The notes below the pieces were generated by a model. It did no database searches. It was not told the origin of the DNA and saw only the letters and a program-made list of their open reading frames with translations. Below, one piece after another: positions 1-6,507 of a stretch of DNA of 41,078 nucleotides. The stretch lies in the NCBI GenBank assembly GCA_020433785.1, contig JAGRCC010000495.1, positions 1-41,078 of the forward strand, read 5' to 3'. The stretch is from Anaerolineae bacterium. Lineage in GTDB: Bacteria > Chloroflexota > Anaerolineae > 4572-78 > J111. A program made the translations under genes and the position numbers. The first letter of the stretch is position 1. Every line of letters starts with the position of its first letter.

Positions 1-1
1 C

Positions 2-943
2 GAAATCGAGACCGTCAAAACCGAACTGGCTCCCACTGGTCAGGCCACCGGCCGGGTGGTGTTTATCAACCGAACGGAAGATTCGTTTTTCTTGCCTTAC
101 AGTACCACGGTTTCGACTTCTGCCGGGGAACCGGTTGAATTTAGGACGCTTCAAACGGTAACCGTGCCGAGTGGTGTCGGCTCGACCAGTTCTCCCGTAT
201 CGGTCATCGCGATGGAAACGGGGCCGCGCGGCAACGTCGCCCCTACGCAGATCAACCGGGTGGTGGACGGCGCTTACTCGTTGCTGGCTCGGGTAGTGAA
301 TGAGCAGGCCACTGGCGGCGGGTCGATGGAGCCGGCCCGGATTGTTGAGGAGAGTGATAAGGAACGGCTCCAGGCGTTCTTGCGCCAACGTATTCAGCAG
401 GAAGGGTTGGAGCGGCTAAAAGCCTCTTTAAGCGAGCAAGAATTTATTCCGCCGGAGACCGTTCAGGTTATCGTGCTCGATGTTAAATATCGTGAGTTTT
501 CGGGTGATTTTTCTGATACGTTCGGGGGTGAAATGCAAGCGGTGGTTCGTGCCACGGTTATCGGTGGGTATAACGCCAACCGTCTGGCTCTGGCAGCGCT
601 CGACGCCCAGATTCCGCCCGGTTTCGAGCTTGACCTGGATGGTCTCCAATTCGGCGCGGGTGAAGTGCTTAATGTTGACGGCCAAACCGCGACGTTCAAA
701 ATATTTGCTTCGGGCAAGGCAGTACCGAACATCAATGACCGCGAGATTGCCAAAGATATTGTGGGCATGTCGATTGGCGAAGCGCAGAGCTTATTGGAGC
801 AGCAATATCCGCTGGCAACGGTGCCGGGGGTCGATCTGCGACCCGGTTGGCTGGTAGATTGGTTGGGGCGGTTACCCTTCTCATCGTTGCGGATTGATGT
901 GGTGATTAACGACGCGGTAACCTTTGTGGCCGATGGCGATTGA
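2..943 (+). CDS. Baseplate J-like protein, C-terminal part (5' end outside window)
   Basis: The frame is open from base 2, so the start lies upstream; about 313 residues are seen. The segment with VVFINRT, the strand-rich stretch around FRTLQTVTVPSG and the motif ETGPRGNVAP resembles the baseplate J/gp47 family (phage P2 gpJ-like and contractile-injection baseplate proteins). The C-terminal part is mixed alpha/beta and ends in VVINDAVTFVADGD. No signal peptide can be judged because the N-terminus is missing. No tail, sheath or capsid genes are visible here, and the next gene is the housekeeping ruvX, so a chromosomal relative of baseplate J proteins is more likely than an active prophage gene. 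The family call rests on pattern memory; the function in this organism is unknown. Confidence 0.7.
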   Translation, partial: EIETVKTELAPTGQATGRVVFINRTEDSFFLPYSTTVSTSAGEPVEFRTLQTVTVPSGVGSTSSPVSVIAMETGPRGNVAPTQINRVVDGAYSLLARVVNEQATGGGSMEPARIVEESDKERLQAFLRQRIQQEGLERLKASLSEQEFIPPETVQVIVLDVKYREFSGDFSDTFGGEMQAVVRATVIGGYNANRLALAALDAQIPPGFELDLDGLQFGAGEVLNVDGQTATFKIFASGKAVPNINDREIAKDIVGMSIGEAQSLLEQQYPLATVPGVDLRPGWLVDWLGRLPFSSLRIDVVINDAVTFVADGD

Positions 944-1355
944 CCTGCGCTTAATGGCCCTGGACATCGGCGAGCGTCGGATCGGCATCGCCACCAGTGA
1001 CAGCGGCCTGCTGGCCCAGCCACACAGCGTTTTACACCGAACGACCAAAAAGAAAGATTTTGCTAAGCTGCACCAATTGATGGCCGAATTGCAGATCGGG
1101 CGGTTGATTGTGGGGCTGCCCTATTCATTAAGCGGCCAGCCCGAGGACATCGGCCCGCAAGCGCGGCGAATTAAGCGCTATACCGAAGCCCTGGCCGAAA
1201 ATTTGACCATCCCGTATGAGTACGTTGATGAAAGTTACTCAACGGTGGAGGCCCATTTATTGCAAGCGGCAACCGGACGAAACAAGATAGGTGTCGATGC
1301 GCTGGCGGCAGCAGTTATTTTACAAAATTACCTGGACTCCAGGAAAGCAACTTAA
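933..1355 (+). CDS. ruvX: Putative pre-16S rRNA nuclease / Holliday junction resolvase RuvX (YqgF)
   Basis: About 140 residues with an RNase H-like fold of the YqgF family. Visible family motifs are ALDIGERRIGIATSD near the N-terminus (first catalytic Asp), VGLPYSLSGQ in the middle, YVDESYST, and VDALAAAVILQNYL near the C-terminus (last catalytic Asp). Length matches the family (about 140 aa). I chose ATG at 933; TTG at 924 and ATG at 954 are alternatives. The gene overlaps the end of the upstream gene by 11 bases, which suggests translational coupling. YqgF proteins are known for 16S rRNA 5'-end maturation and have been proposed as junction resolvases. The call is firm; the exact start is less so. 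Confidence 0.93.
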   Translation: MAIDLRLMALDIGERRIGIATSDSGLLAQPHSVLHRTTKKKDFAKLHQLMAELQIGRLIVGLPYSLSGQPEDIGPQARRIKRYTEALAENLTIPYEYVDESYSTVEAHLLQAATGRNKIGVDALAAAVILQNYLDSRKAT

Positions 1356-1641
1356 CGTCCAGTAGATAAGTTATTCAACCTCAATCAGTTTAACCGGATG
1401 GATCTTCCTCTTCAAATCCTAAGCTTAATCAAATTGGACCTATAAGGCGGAAAAAAAGTACTATGGTTTCCCATCGCTAAAAATGGTAAATTAGAGTTGT
1501 GATGAAATAGAATTGTAGTTCTTAGACCTACGTGATACACTTAAAAAATATTGTTTTGTACACCGACCGAGACGCTTCTGTGCCCCACTCCACCATTGAC
1601 AATCCGCGTCTGCAAAAAGTGGCACATATACGGGGGGCCAA
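1356..1641 (+). other. Noncoding gap between ruvX and the RsbW-like gene
   Basis: No convincing gene is seen in these 286 bases. The sequence becomes AT-rich straight after ruvX. A weak sigma-70-like pair can be drawn: TTGTAG at 1513-1518 and TACACT at 1536-1541, 17 bases apart. An AAGTACT sequence lies at 1456-1462 and resembles the motif repeated in two later gaps. A 49-codon reading frame (GTG 1532 to TAG 1679-1681) runs into the next gene in another frame and is not trusted. There is no clear terminator for ruvX. Confidence 0.4.
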
Positions 1642-2061
1642 ATGGGTATTTTTCCGAAGAAAATTGTTGAAATCTATTTAGCCAGCGAACTTGGTTATGA
1701 AAAGATTGCCATTGCCACGGCAGCCATCGTGGCCGATAAGATGGGATTCTCCGCTGATCGGGTTGAAGACCTGAAAACGGCGGTCGGTGAAGCGGTTATA
1801 AATGCGATTGAGCATGGGAATCAGCTCGATGATGAAACCAAAGTGTTGATTGTGCTAACCGCTGAAGAGCAGGCCTTGGCCCTTAACGTGGTCGATCAAG
1901 GTACGCAACCCATTCCCGCACTACCCGCCGCCGGCAATGTGCCGGAAAACTACCCCAGAGGGTGGGGCATGTTTTTGATCAAAAATCTGATGGATGAAGT
2001 GGAAGTGTGGTCACAGCCGGGACGTAATGAAATTAAAATGGTCATTCATTTGGGGCGTTAA
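1642..2061 (+). CDS. RsbW-type anti-sigma factor / serine-threonine kinase-like ATPase
   Basis: A 139-residue single-domain GHKL ATPase of the HATPase_c_2 type. The N-box is visible as EAVINAIEHGN (about residues 50-60), the G1 box as VVDQG (near residue 91), and the G2 region as RGWGMFLIKNLMDEV (about residues 110-124). The length is normal for stand-alone RsbW/SpoIIAB-like proteins. A G-rich stretch (CGGGGGG at 1631-1637) just upstream of ATG 1642 can act as ribosome binding site. Family members bind sigma factors or phosphorylate STAS-domain anti-sigma antagonists; no STAS protein, PP2C phosphatase or sigma factor is in this window, so the partner is unknown. It may belong to the signalling block that follows, but a long noncoding gap separates them. 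Confidence 0.85.
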   Translation: MGIFPKKIVEIYLASELGYEKIAIATAAIVADKMGFSADRVEDLKTAVGEAVINAIEHGNQLDDETKVLIVLTAEEQALALNVVDQGTQPIPALPAAGNVPENYPRGWGMFLIKNLMDEVEVWSQPGRNEIKMVIHLGR

Positions 2062-2165
2062 AGTAGCGCCGTACTCGCCTGACCAGCATCGGATTAAAGT
2101 GAGGATATTACTCAAGACAAGAGGTTTAGTAACTTAACCTTATATAACCATATAATTTAGGCTGT

Positions 2166-2190
2166 TGCTGTACTTTTCATAAGTACAGTA
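2166..2190 (+). repeat. Inverted repeat next to a TATAAT box (possible operator or hairpin)
   Basis: CTGTACTT (2168-2175) and AAGTACAG (2181-2188) are exact inverted copies separated by TTCAT. One G-T and one T-A pair extend the match to ten positions. It lies directly upstream of TATAAT 2192-2197, where a -35 region would be, so a protein-binding operator is as plausible as an RNA hairpin. The core AGTACTT also occurs in the gaps before 1642 and before 5993. Confidence 0.5.
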
Positions 2191-2191
2191 A

Positions 2192-2197
2192 TATAAT
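2192..2197 (+). promoter_or_regulatory. Putative -10 box (TATAAT)
   Basis: A perfect sigma-70 -10 consensus. The hexamer 17 bases upstream (TGTACT, 2169-2174) is a poor -35 and falls inside the inverted repeat at 2166-2190, so a regulator may control or replace -35 contacts. Transcription would begin near 2204 and run through the structured leader toward the kinase gene at 2413. Confidence 0.45.
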
Positions 2198-2203
2198 GGT
2201 TAG

Positions 2204-2388
2204 ATATGTTGACCCGGATGAGTAATGTTCTCCCATCAATGGCAGAGAACAATGACTAAAATTACTCGCATTGACCTTTTAATAACGTATCGCGTCAAGA
2301 ACGACCTTATAGAAACCAGCGATACCCTAAATTTTTGCCGCTAAGATTGGAGAGACGAAAGCGCTGTGTTGGCGTTTTCGTCTTTTTG
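2204..2388 (+). ncRNA. Candidate structured leader or short terminated RNA
   Basis: From the predicted start near 2204 the RNA could form three consecutive stems. The first pairs GAGTAA (2220-2225) with TTACTC (2262-2267) and encloses TGTTCTC/GAGAACA (2226-2232 with 2245-2251). The second pairs GTATCGC (2287-2293) with GCGATAC (2319-2325), both exact. The third is a 12-pair stem (2353-2364 with 2372-2383) followed by TTTTTGTT. This would be an RNA of about 185 bases ending at a terminator, or an attenuator leader for the kinase gene. I see no sequence that would clearly form an antiterminator, and no match to a riboswitch consensus I know. The evidence is base pairing only. Confidence 0.35.
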
Positions 2389-2390
2389 TT
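2353..2390 (+). terminator. Rho-independent terminator-like hairpin just before the kinase start codon
   Basis: AGACGAAAGCGC (2353-2364) pairs with GCGTTTTCGTCT (2372-2383), 12 positions with one G-T pair, a 7-base loop, then TTTTTGTT partly overlapping the arm end. It is the clearest terminator shape in the window. It lies only 22 to 24 bases before ATG 2413, so it sits inside any leader transcribed into that gene rather than neatly behind a gene. Confidence 0.7.
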
Positions 2391-2412
2391 ATTGCTTTAA
2401 GGGAAAGTAGTT

Positions 2413-5034
2413 ATGTCGACTATTTTGCATGTGAGTCATGATGATGAGGCTCAACGATTTGTGCAGGAGATGCTGGGCCAACATTATAACTTCATTTCAG
2501 TGACGGATACTCCCAGCGCTGTACACTACTGTGCTATGATTCAGCCGGACCTGATTATGGTTGACCTGGATTTACCCGATGATGATGGCCGTGAGTTGAC
2601 CCTGCGGTTGAAAATGTTCATGCCGCAAACGCCCATCCTTAACATTGTAACCGACCAATCTGAACAAAGTCAGGTTCAAACGCTGGTAGCTAATTCAGAC
2701 GACATTTTACTTAAGCCGGTCACGCCTAGCCAGCTGGTGGAAAAAATTCGGCGGCTTTTACCCGAACCGACTCGTTTAACCGGCATTGCTTCCAACCGTT
2801 TTGAAGACCAAATTGCCGCCTTGAATCAGGCCACTAAACGGTTGGCCACGCTCAATGCGGTTAGCGCTTTGATTGGCACCAGTCTTGATCTGGATCATCT
2901 GACCGACCAAATTCTGGGTCAAATTCAAAAAACCGTCGATTTCGATAGTGCGACGCTGTTTCTACTGCAAGGGAATTTCTTGGTGGCGGCAGCCTCACGA
3001 GGGTTATCTGAATATCAGCGAGGGATGAACGTCTATCGCAAGAGTGAGAGAAATTCAGCCTGGCGGGTGGTCAGCAATAAGCTGCCGCTCATCATTAATG
3101 ACGTCCAAGCCAGTGACTTTTGGGAAGACAGACCGGAGCTTGATAAAGTTCGAGCCTGGCTTGGTGTGCCTTTGATCTACAAAAATCGAGTGGTAGGGGT
3201 TTTAACTTTAGATAAAAACGAAATCAACGGCTTCAATGAAGCCGATGCCCGCTACGTTTTCACCTTGGCCTTTCAAATAGCCATTACCGTTGAAAACGCC
3301 CAATTGTTTGAAGAGCGGGAAAGTCAGGCGATGCGTTTGAAGTTGATCAATGAGGTGTCTCAAGAAATTACCACTATTCTTGACGTGGATAATTTATTTG
3401 ACGCCTTAGCCCTGGCCCTCCACGAGCGAATGAATTACGATCGCGTGGCTATCTTTGATATTGACTTAACTCGTTCAACCGTAAAACTTAAGGCGTACTA
3501 CGGCGATCTATTACCTAATGTGACGAACAAGACGCAGGAGATGAAGCCAGGCTTGATTAGCCAGGTGGTAAAATCGGGGATGCCAATGGTCTTTAATGAC
3601 GTTTTACCCGATAAAGACGTCTTCTTTACCGGAAGTGACGTCAATTCAAGAGTTATTGTCCCTATTTTTGTGCACGGTCACGTTGAAGCGGTTATTGATA
3701 TTAGCAGCCCGGACATTGATAAATTTAGCGATCAGGATTTGTGGACGTTATCCAGTTTAGCCAGCCAGGCGGCAACCGTTATTGAAAATGCGCGGTTGTA
3801 TCATCATGTTGATAACTACTCAACCAAACTGGAACGAATTGTAGAAGCCAGAACTCAACGGCTACAAGCGATTAAGAAAATTAGTCAGATTGTGAGTCAA
3901 GGCTTGGATGTTGACGAACTGCAAGCCGTTGTCGGCGAACGGATTGGCCAGATTTTTAGTCCGAAAGGCGTTAAAAATAGGGTGTGGGTGACGATCGGGC
4001 TGCTCAACGGCTCGAAACTATCGATCAAAAGTATTTACGATCCCACCCAAACTAACGGTGCTTATCAACCGAGCCAGGGCATCCCTTCGGATTTTAGCTC
4101 CAAACTAGATCATAGAACATATGCGGGCGAAGTTATTCGCCTCTCAAAGCCGATTATTGTCAATAATATCGACTCGCAAAATATTTATACCAACAGCTTT
4201 AATGATACAACCGGCATTACTAACTCGATAATGATTGCGCCGTTGGTCACAGCCGGTAAAACGATCGGGATCATTGTGGTCGAACAGCCAAAAGCCCATG
4301 CCTTTGACGAAAGTGATCTGGAAACATTAGAAACCTTGGCCTTTTTGGTGGCTTCGGCGATAGAACATGCTCGGCTGTTGGGCAAAACCAGGGAACTGGC
4401 TATTGTGGATGAACGAACTCGATTGGCCCGAGATATGCACGATGGTGTGGCTCAGAATTTAGCTTACTTGCTTATCCAAGTGGATCGGTGTCTCAATATG
4501 GTCGATGAAGAGAGTAAGTTAGGGCAGCAGTTAGATCAGATTAGCCTGCTGCTGACCGATAATATCGAGGAAATACGCCGAAATATCTTTGACCTGCGGC
4601 CGGTTGAACTCGAAGGCAAATCGCTGTTTGAAGTGTTTCAAAAATTTGTAGCTGAATTTGGGCGGCGCTGGAATTTGAAAACCGAGTGTTCGATTATCGG
4701 GGAGATAAAAGAAGTTCCGGCTGCAGTGGAAAGTAGCCTGTACAGAATTCTGCAAGAAACACTAGCCAATACGCGTCAGCATGCAAAATGCAGCCAGGTA
4801 TCCGTCAAACTGGCCGTGGACAATGCCCAAGGCATTGCTTTGGAAATTATCGATGACGGTCAGGGGTTTGATCTGGTCCAAGCTTACGAAACACGTCGAA
4901 AAGGAAATGGCAGTAGGGGGTTGGGCTTGACGTCAATGCGAGAACGGGCCGAGGGCGTAGGCGGACGATTGATCGTGGAAACGTCAAGGGGCCAAGGAAC
5001 CCGGGTTTACGCTTGGCTGCCGCTTAGTCTCTAA
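2413..5034 (+). CDS. Receiver-GAF-GAF-GAF histidine kinase of the NarL/LiaS (HisKA_3) class
   Basis: 873 residues, no membrane segment, so cytosolic. Order: receiver domain (about 1-118), three GAF domains (about 145-300, 310-465, 485-655), HisKA_3 dimerisation domain with RLARDMHDGVAQ (phospho-accepting His676), and HATPase_c (N-box with ETLANTRQHA, G1 IIDDGQGFD, G2 GSRGLGLTSMRERA) at the C-terminus. The receiver keeps the phospho-acceptor position (Asp51) and Lys101, but the usual Mg-binding acidic pair aligns with Ser8-His9, so it may be a pseudo-receiver. The kinase class normally pairs with NarL/LuxR-type regulators, and the gene for one follows 47 bases downstream at 5082. Ligands of the GAF domains cannot be read from sequence. 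ATG 2413 follows GGGAAAG, a modest ribosome binding site. Confidence 0.93.
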   Translation: MSTILHVSHDDEAQRFVQEMLGQHYNFISVTDTPSAVHYCAMIQPDLIMVDLDLPDDDGRELTLRLKMFMPQTPILNIVTDQSEQSQVQTLVANSDDILLKPVTPSQLVEKIRRLLPEPTRLTGIASNRFEDQIAALNQATKRLATLNAVSALIGTSLDLDHLTDQILGQIQKTVDFDSATLFLLQGNFLVAAASRGLSEYQRGMNVYRKSERNSAWRVVSNKLPLIINDVQASDFWEDRPELDKVRAWLGVPLIYKNRVVGVLTLDKNEINGFNEADARYVFTLAFQIAITVENAQLFEERESQAMRLKLINEVSQEITTILDVDNLFDALALALHERMNYDRVAIFDIDLTRSTVKLKAYYGDLLPNVTNKTQEMKPGLISQVVKSGMPMVFNDVLPDKDVFFTGSDVNSRVIVPIFVHGHVEAVIDISSPDIDKFSDQDLWTLSSLASQAATVIENARLYHHVDNYSTKLERIVEARTQRLQAIKKISQIVSQGLDVDELQAVVGERIGQIFSPKGVKNRVWVTIGLLNGSKLSIKSIYDPTQTNGAYQPSQGIPSDFSSKLDHRTYAGEVIRLSKPIIVNNIDSQNIYTNSFNDTTGITNSIMIAPLVTAGKTIGIIVVEQPKAHAFDESDLETLETLAFLVASAIEHARLLGKTRELAIVDERTRLARDMHDGVAQNLAYLLIQVDRCLNMVDEESKLGQQLDQISLLLTDNIEEIRRNIFDLRPVELEGKSLFEVFQKFVAEFGRRWNLKTECSIIGEIKEVPAAVESSLYRILQETLANTRQHAKCSQVSVKLAVDNAQGIALEIIDDGQGFDLVQAYETRRKGNGSRGLGLTSMRERAEGVGGRLIVETSRGQGTRVYAWLPLSL

Positions 5035-5064
5035 CAGGAGCCCCTGTCACTCATCATAATGTGC

Positions 5065-5070
5065 AAAGGA
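5065..5070 (+). promoter_or_regulatory. Ribosome binding site deciding the response-regulator start
   Basis: AAAGGA ends 11 bases before ATG 5082. The upstream GTG at 5061 overlaps this site and has no such element before it, so translation most likely begins at 5082. Confidence 0.55.
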
Positions 5071-5081
5071 ATGAGTCAAAT

Positions 5082-5741
5082 ATGAGAAAAGTAAAAATAT
5101 TGTTAGCGGATGATCATTCCCTATTCCGAGAAGGTGTGCGATCTTTATTGGAAGAGCAGGAAGACATTGAGATTGTTGGCGAGGCTGAAGATGGATTAGA
5201 AGTGACCCGGTTAGCTTCTAAGCTCAATCCTAGCGTTATTTTGATGGATATTAACATGCCGATTATGGATGGGGTTGAGGCCACCCGAATTATTTTAAGA
5301 GACCACGGTGGCATTGGGATTATTATTTTGACCATGTATCCTCAGGATGAGCATGTGTTTGAAGCCTTAAAGGCTGGAGCCAAAGCCTATTTGCTTAAGG
5401 ATACTCGCACTAAGAAATTGTTAGAGGTGATTCGAAAGGTGCATCAGGGACAAGCCGTCATCGACCCGGAAATGACCGTGCGGTTGATTACCGAATTTCG
5501 ACGATTAAGCGAAAGGCCGGAAGAGGATCTGCCCAAGATTCAAAACTTGACCGATCAAGAGCGGAAAATTCTCACTTTAGTGGCCAACGGCGCCAGCAAC
5601 AAAGATATCGCCACTGATCTTGATTTATCGGAAAGGACCATAAAAAACTATTTGTCAGTTATTTTTCAAAAGCTGCAAGTTAACAACAGAACCGAAGCCG
5701 CCATCCGAGCTGTCAAAGATGGTCTGGTGGAACAGAAATGA
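5082..5741 (+). CDS. NarL/FixJ-family response regulator (receiver + LuxR-type HTH)
   Basis: 219 residues from ATG 5082. The receiver domain (about 4-120) has the acidic pair Asp10-Asp11, phospho-acceptor Asp56 in LMDINMP, and the conserved Lys in AYLLKD. The C-terminal LuxR-type helix-turn-helix (about 153-215) reads LTDQERKILTLVANG, NKDIATDLDLSERTIKNYLS and ends with VNNRTEAAIRAV, all typical. It is a DNA-binding transcription regulator and the natural partner of the HisKA_3 kinase encoded just upstream. Its targets are not known; the gaps at 5742-5992 and 6425-6507 both hold palindromes that could be its sites. Size and motifs are canonical. Confidence 0.95.
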   Translation: MRKVKILLADDHSLFREGVRSLLEEQEDIEIVGEAEDGLEVTRLASKLNPSVILMDINMPIMDGVEATRIILRDHGGIGIIILTMYPQDEHVFEALKAGAKAYLLKDTRTKKLLEVIRKVHQGQAVIDPEMTVRLITEFRRLSERPEEDLPKIQNLTDQERKILTLVANGASNKDIATDLDLSERTIKNYLSVIFQKLQVNNRTEAAIRAVKDGLVEQK

Positions 5742-5780
5742 GGTAAAAAACGCTAAAATCCGCTGACTTAAAGGGAAGTC

Positions 5781-5795
5781 GTCACAAAATGTGAC
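5781..5795 (+). repeat. Perfect 15-base palindrome GTCACA-AAA-TGTGAC
   Basis: GTCACA (5781-5786) and TGTGAC (5790-5795) are exact inverted copies around AAA. It lies 40 bases after the response-regulator gene and about 110 bases upstream of a TATAAT box. The half-sites are in the opposite order to the CRP consensus, so it is not a CRP site. It may be a regulator site or a small hairpin; there is no T-run for a terminator. Confidence 0.45.
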
Positions 5796-5809
5796 TTGTG
5801 GGTGATTTC

Positions 5810-5842
5810 AAAGTACTTTCGGGCAACAAAAATAAGTACTTA
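5810..5842 (+). repeat. Two AAGTACTT palindromes 23 bases apart
   Basis: AAAGTACTTT (5810-5819) and TAAGTACTTA (5833-5842) share the palindromic core AAGTACTT with centres 23 bases apart, close to two helical turns. A partial copy, CAGTACCTT, follows at 5869-5877. They precede the TATAAT at 5907-5912 and the stand-alone receiver gene. Related AGTACTT sequences occur in the gaps at 1456-1462 and 2168-2188. The spacing and repetition suggest binding by a dimeric regulator, unidentified. Confidence 0.4.
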
Positions 5843-5906
5843 TTGTCTCCCTAAAAGGAACTATTTTTCAGTACCTTTGCCCCTATAAATCCCATCCGAC
5901 ATGGTA

Positions 5907-5912
5907 TATAAT
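5907..5912 (+). promoter_or_regulatory. Putative -10 box (TATAAT) for the stand-alone receiver gene
   Basis: A perfect -10 consensus 80 bases before ATG 5993. No good -35 hexamer is found 16 to 18 bases upstream, as at the other two TATAAT boxes in this region, which fits activator-dependent promoters. The palindromes at 5781-5842 lie 65 to 125 bases upstream. Confidence 0.4.
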
Positions 5913-5992
5913 TTGTTTACATACTCAAGATTTTGGTATCAACCATCTCAAAACCGATTTTTCCACTTCAAATATAAGGAACTGATAAGGGT

Positions 5993-6424
5993 ATGGGTAA
6001 ACCTATAAGATTATTAATAGCGGATATAGATGTAAATTTTTCCAAGAAACTCAAATTGTTTCTTGAAAAAGACAAAGATATTAAAGTGATTAACACTGTT
6101 AGAGACGGCCACGGGTTGGTTAACGCCTGCAAAGAAATGCTGCCGGATATTGTTCTGATGGATCTACATTTGCCGGTGGTAGATAGCGTTAGAGCCATCC
6201 AACTCATTATGGCCCAGAATGAATTTGCGAAAATTCTTGTTGTCTCATCTGATCCAAACGACCGCTACGCTATCGAAGCGGTTAAAGCTGGCGCGTGTGG
6301 ATATGCGGTCAAAAAAGGTGCTGAGAGCTACCGAGATATTGTCAACGCTATCCATCAAATTGCCAAGGGGGAAGTAGTACTTAATCCTACCTTGGCCTCT
6401 CAAGTCCTGCAAGAGTTTTCATAA
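5993..6424 (+). CDS. Stand-alone receiver-domain protein with altered acidic pocket
   Basis: 143 residues forming one receiver domain of the NarL subtype, without a DNA-binding domain. Phospho-acceptor Asp57 is in LMDLHLP, the Ser of VVSSD holds the usual Thr/Ser position, and the conserved Lys lies in GYAVKK. The acidic pair is changed: Asp11 is kept but the second position is Ile12, and the residue after the DLHLP loop that is normally Gly is Ser65. Phosphorylation may therefore be weak or differently controlled. After the receiver there are only about 20 residues (EVVLNPTLASQVLQEFS), where the linker to an HTH would begin, so it looks like a NarL-type regulator that lost its HTH. It lies between the NarL-type pair and the sensory operon and could be a phosphate-relay or protein-interaction partner. 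Confidence 0.85.
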   Translation: MGKPIRLLIADIDVNFSKKLKLFLEKDKDIKVINTVRDGHGLVNACKEMLPDIVLMDLHLPVVDSVRAIQLIMAQNEFAKILVVSSDPNDRYAIEAVKAGACGYAVKKGAESYRDIVNAIHQIAKGEVVLNPTLASQVLQEFS

Positions 6425-6430
6425 ACTCAA

Positions 6431-6462
6431 CCGATCTAAGCCCAAGATCGGGGGCATATAAT
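6431..6462 (+). promoter_or_regulatory. Palindrome plus TATAAT upstream of the sensory operon
   Basis: CCGATCT (6431-6437) and AGATCGG (6445-6451) are exact inverted copies separated by 7 bases. TATAAT follows at 6457-6462, 45 bases before ATG 6508. The palindrome covers the place where a -35 box would be and no -35 consensus is seen. There is no T-run after the stem, so it is not a terminator. It is a likely regulator-controlled promoter for the 34-kb operon; the regulator could be the LuxR-type protein encoded at 5082, but that is a guess. Confidence 0.4.
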
Positions 6463-6492
6463 TAATATCTCTATGTTGCCCTTTTCCAATTG

Positions 6493-6498
6493 AAGGAG
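6493..6498 (+). promoter_or_regulatory. Ribosome binding site AAGGAG deciding the start at 6508
   Basis: AAGGAG ends 9 bases before ATG 6508. The in-frame TTG at 6490 lies before this site, and a TTG at 6502 is too close, so 6508 is the start. Confidence 0.7.
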
Positions 6499-6507
6499 TT
6501 TTTGTGC

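Larger units (their letters stand above)
2062..2412 (+). other. Structured noncoding gap upstream of the histidine kinase
   Basis: These 351 bases contain no gene. They hold a chain of inverted repeats (2140-2155, 2166-2190, 2220-2267 with an inner stem 2226-2251, 2287-2325) and end in a terminator-like hairpin (2353-2383 plus a T-run) 24 bases before the next start codon. A TATAAT box lies at 2192-2197. The arrangement suggests a promoter followed by a structured leader or a short terminated RNA. I do not recognise it as a known riboswitch or housekeeping RNA. Confidence 0.6.

Noticed and set aside
2..943. Prophage or injection-system cluster
   Set aside because: Only one baseplate-J-like fragment is visible and the next gene is ruvX; no tail, sheath, capsid or integrase genes follow.
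1532..1681. 49-codon frame (GTG 1532 to TAG 1679-1681) overlapping the RsbW-like start
   Set aside because: It has a GTG start with no clear ribosome binding site, runs into a solid gene in another frame, and its translation shows no recognisable motif. It is more likely chance or a decayed remnant.
5781..5795. CRP-type binding site
   Set aside because: Half-sites are TCACA-then-TGTGA with a 3-base spacer, the reverse of the TGTGA-N6-TCACA consensus.
6431..6451. Terminator behind the stand-alone receiver gene
   Set aside because: The stem is exact, but no T-run follows; a TATAAT does, so an operator is more likely.
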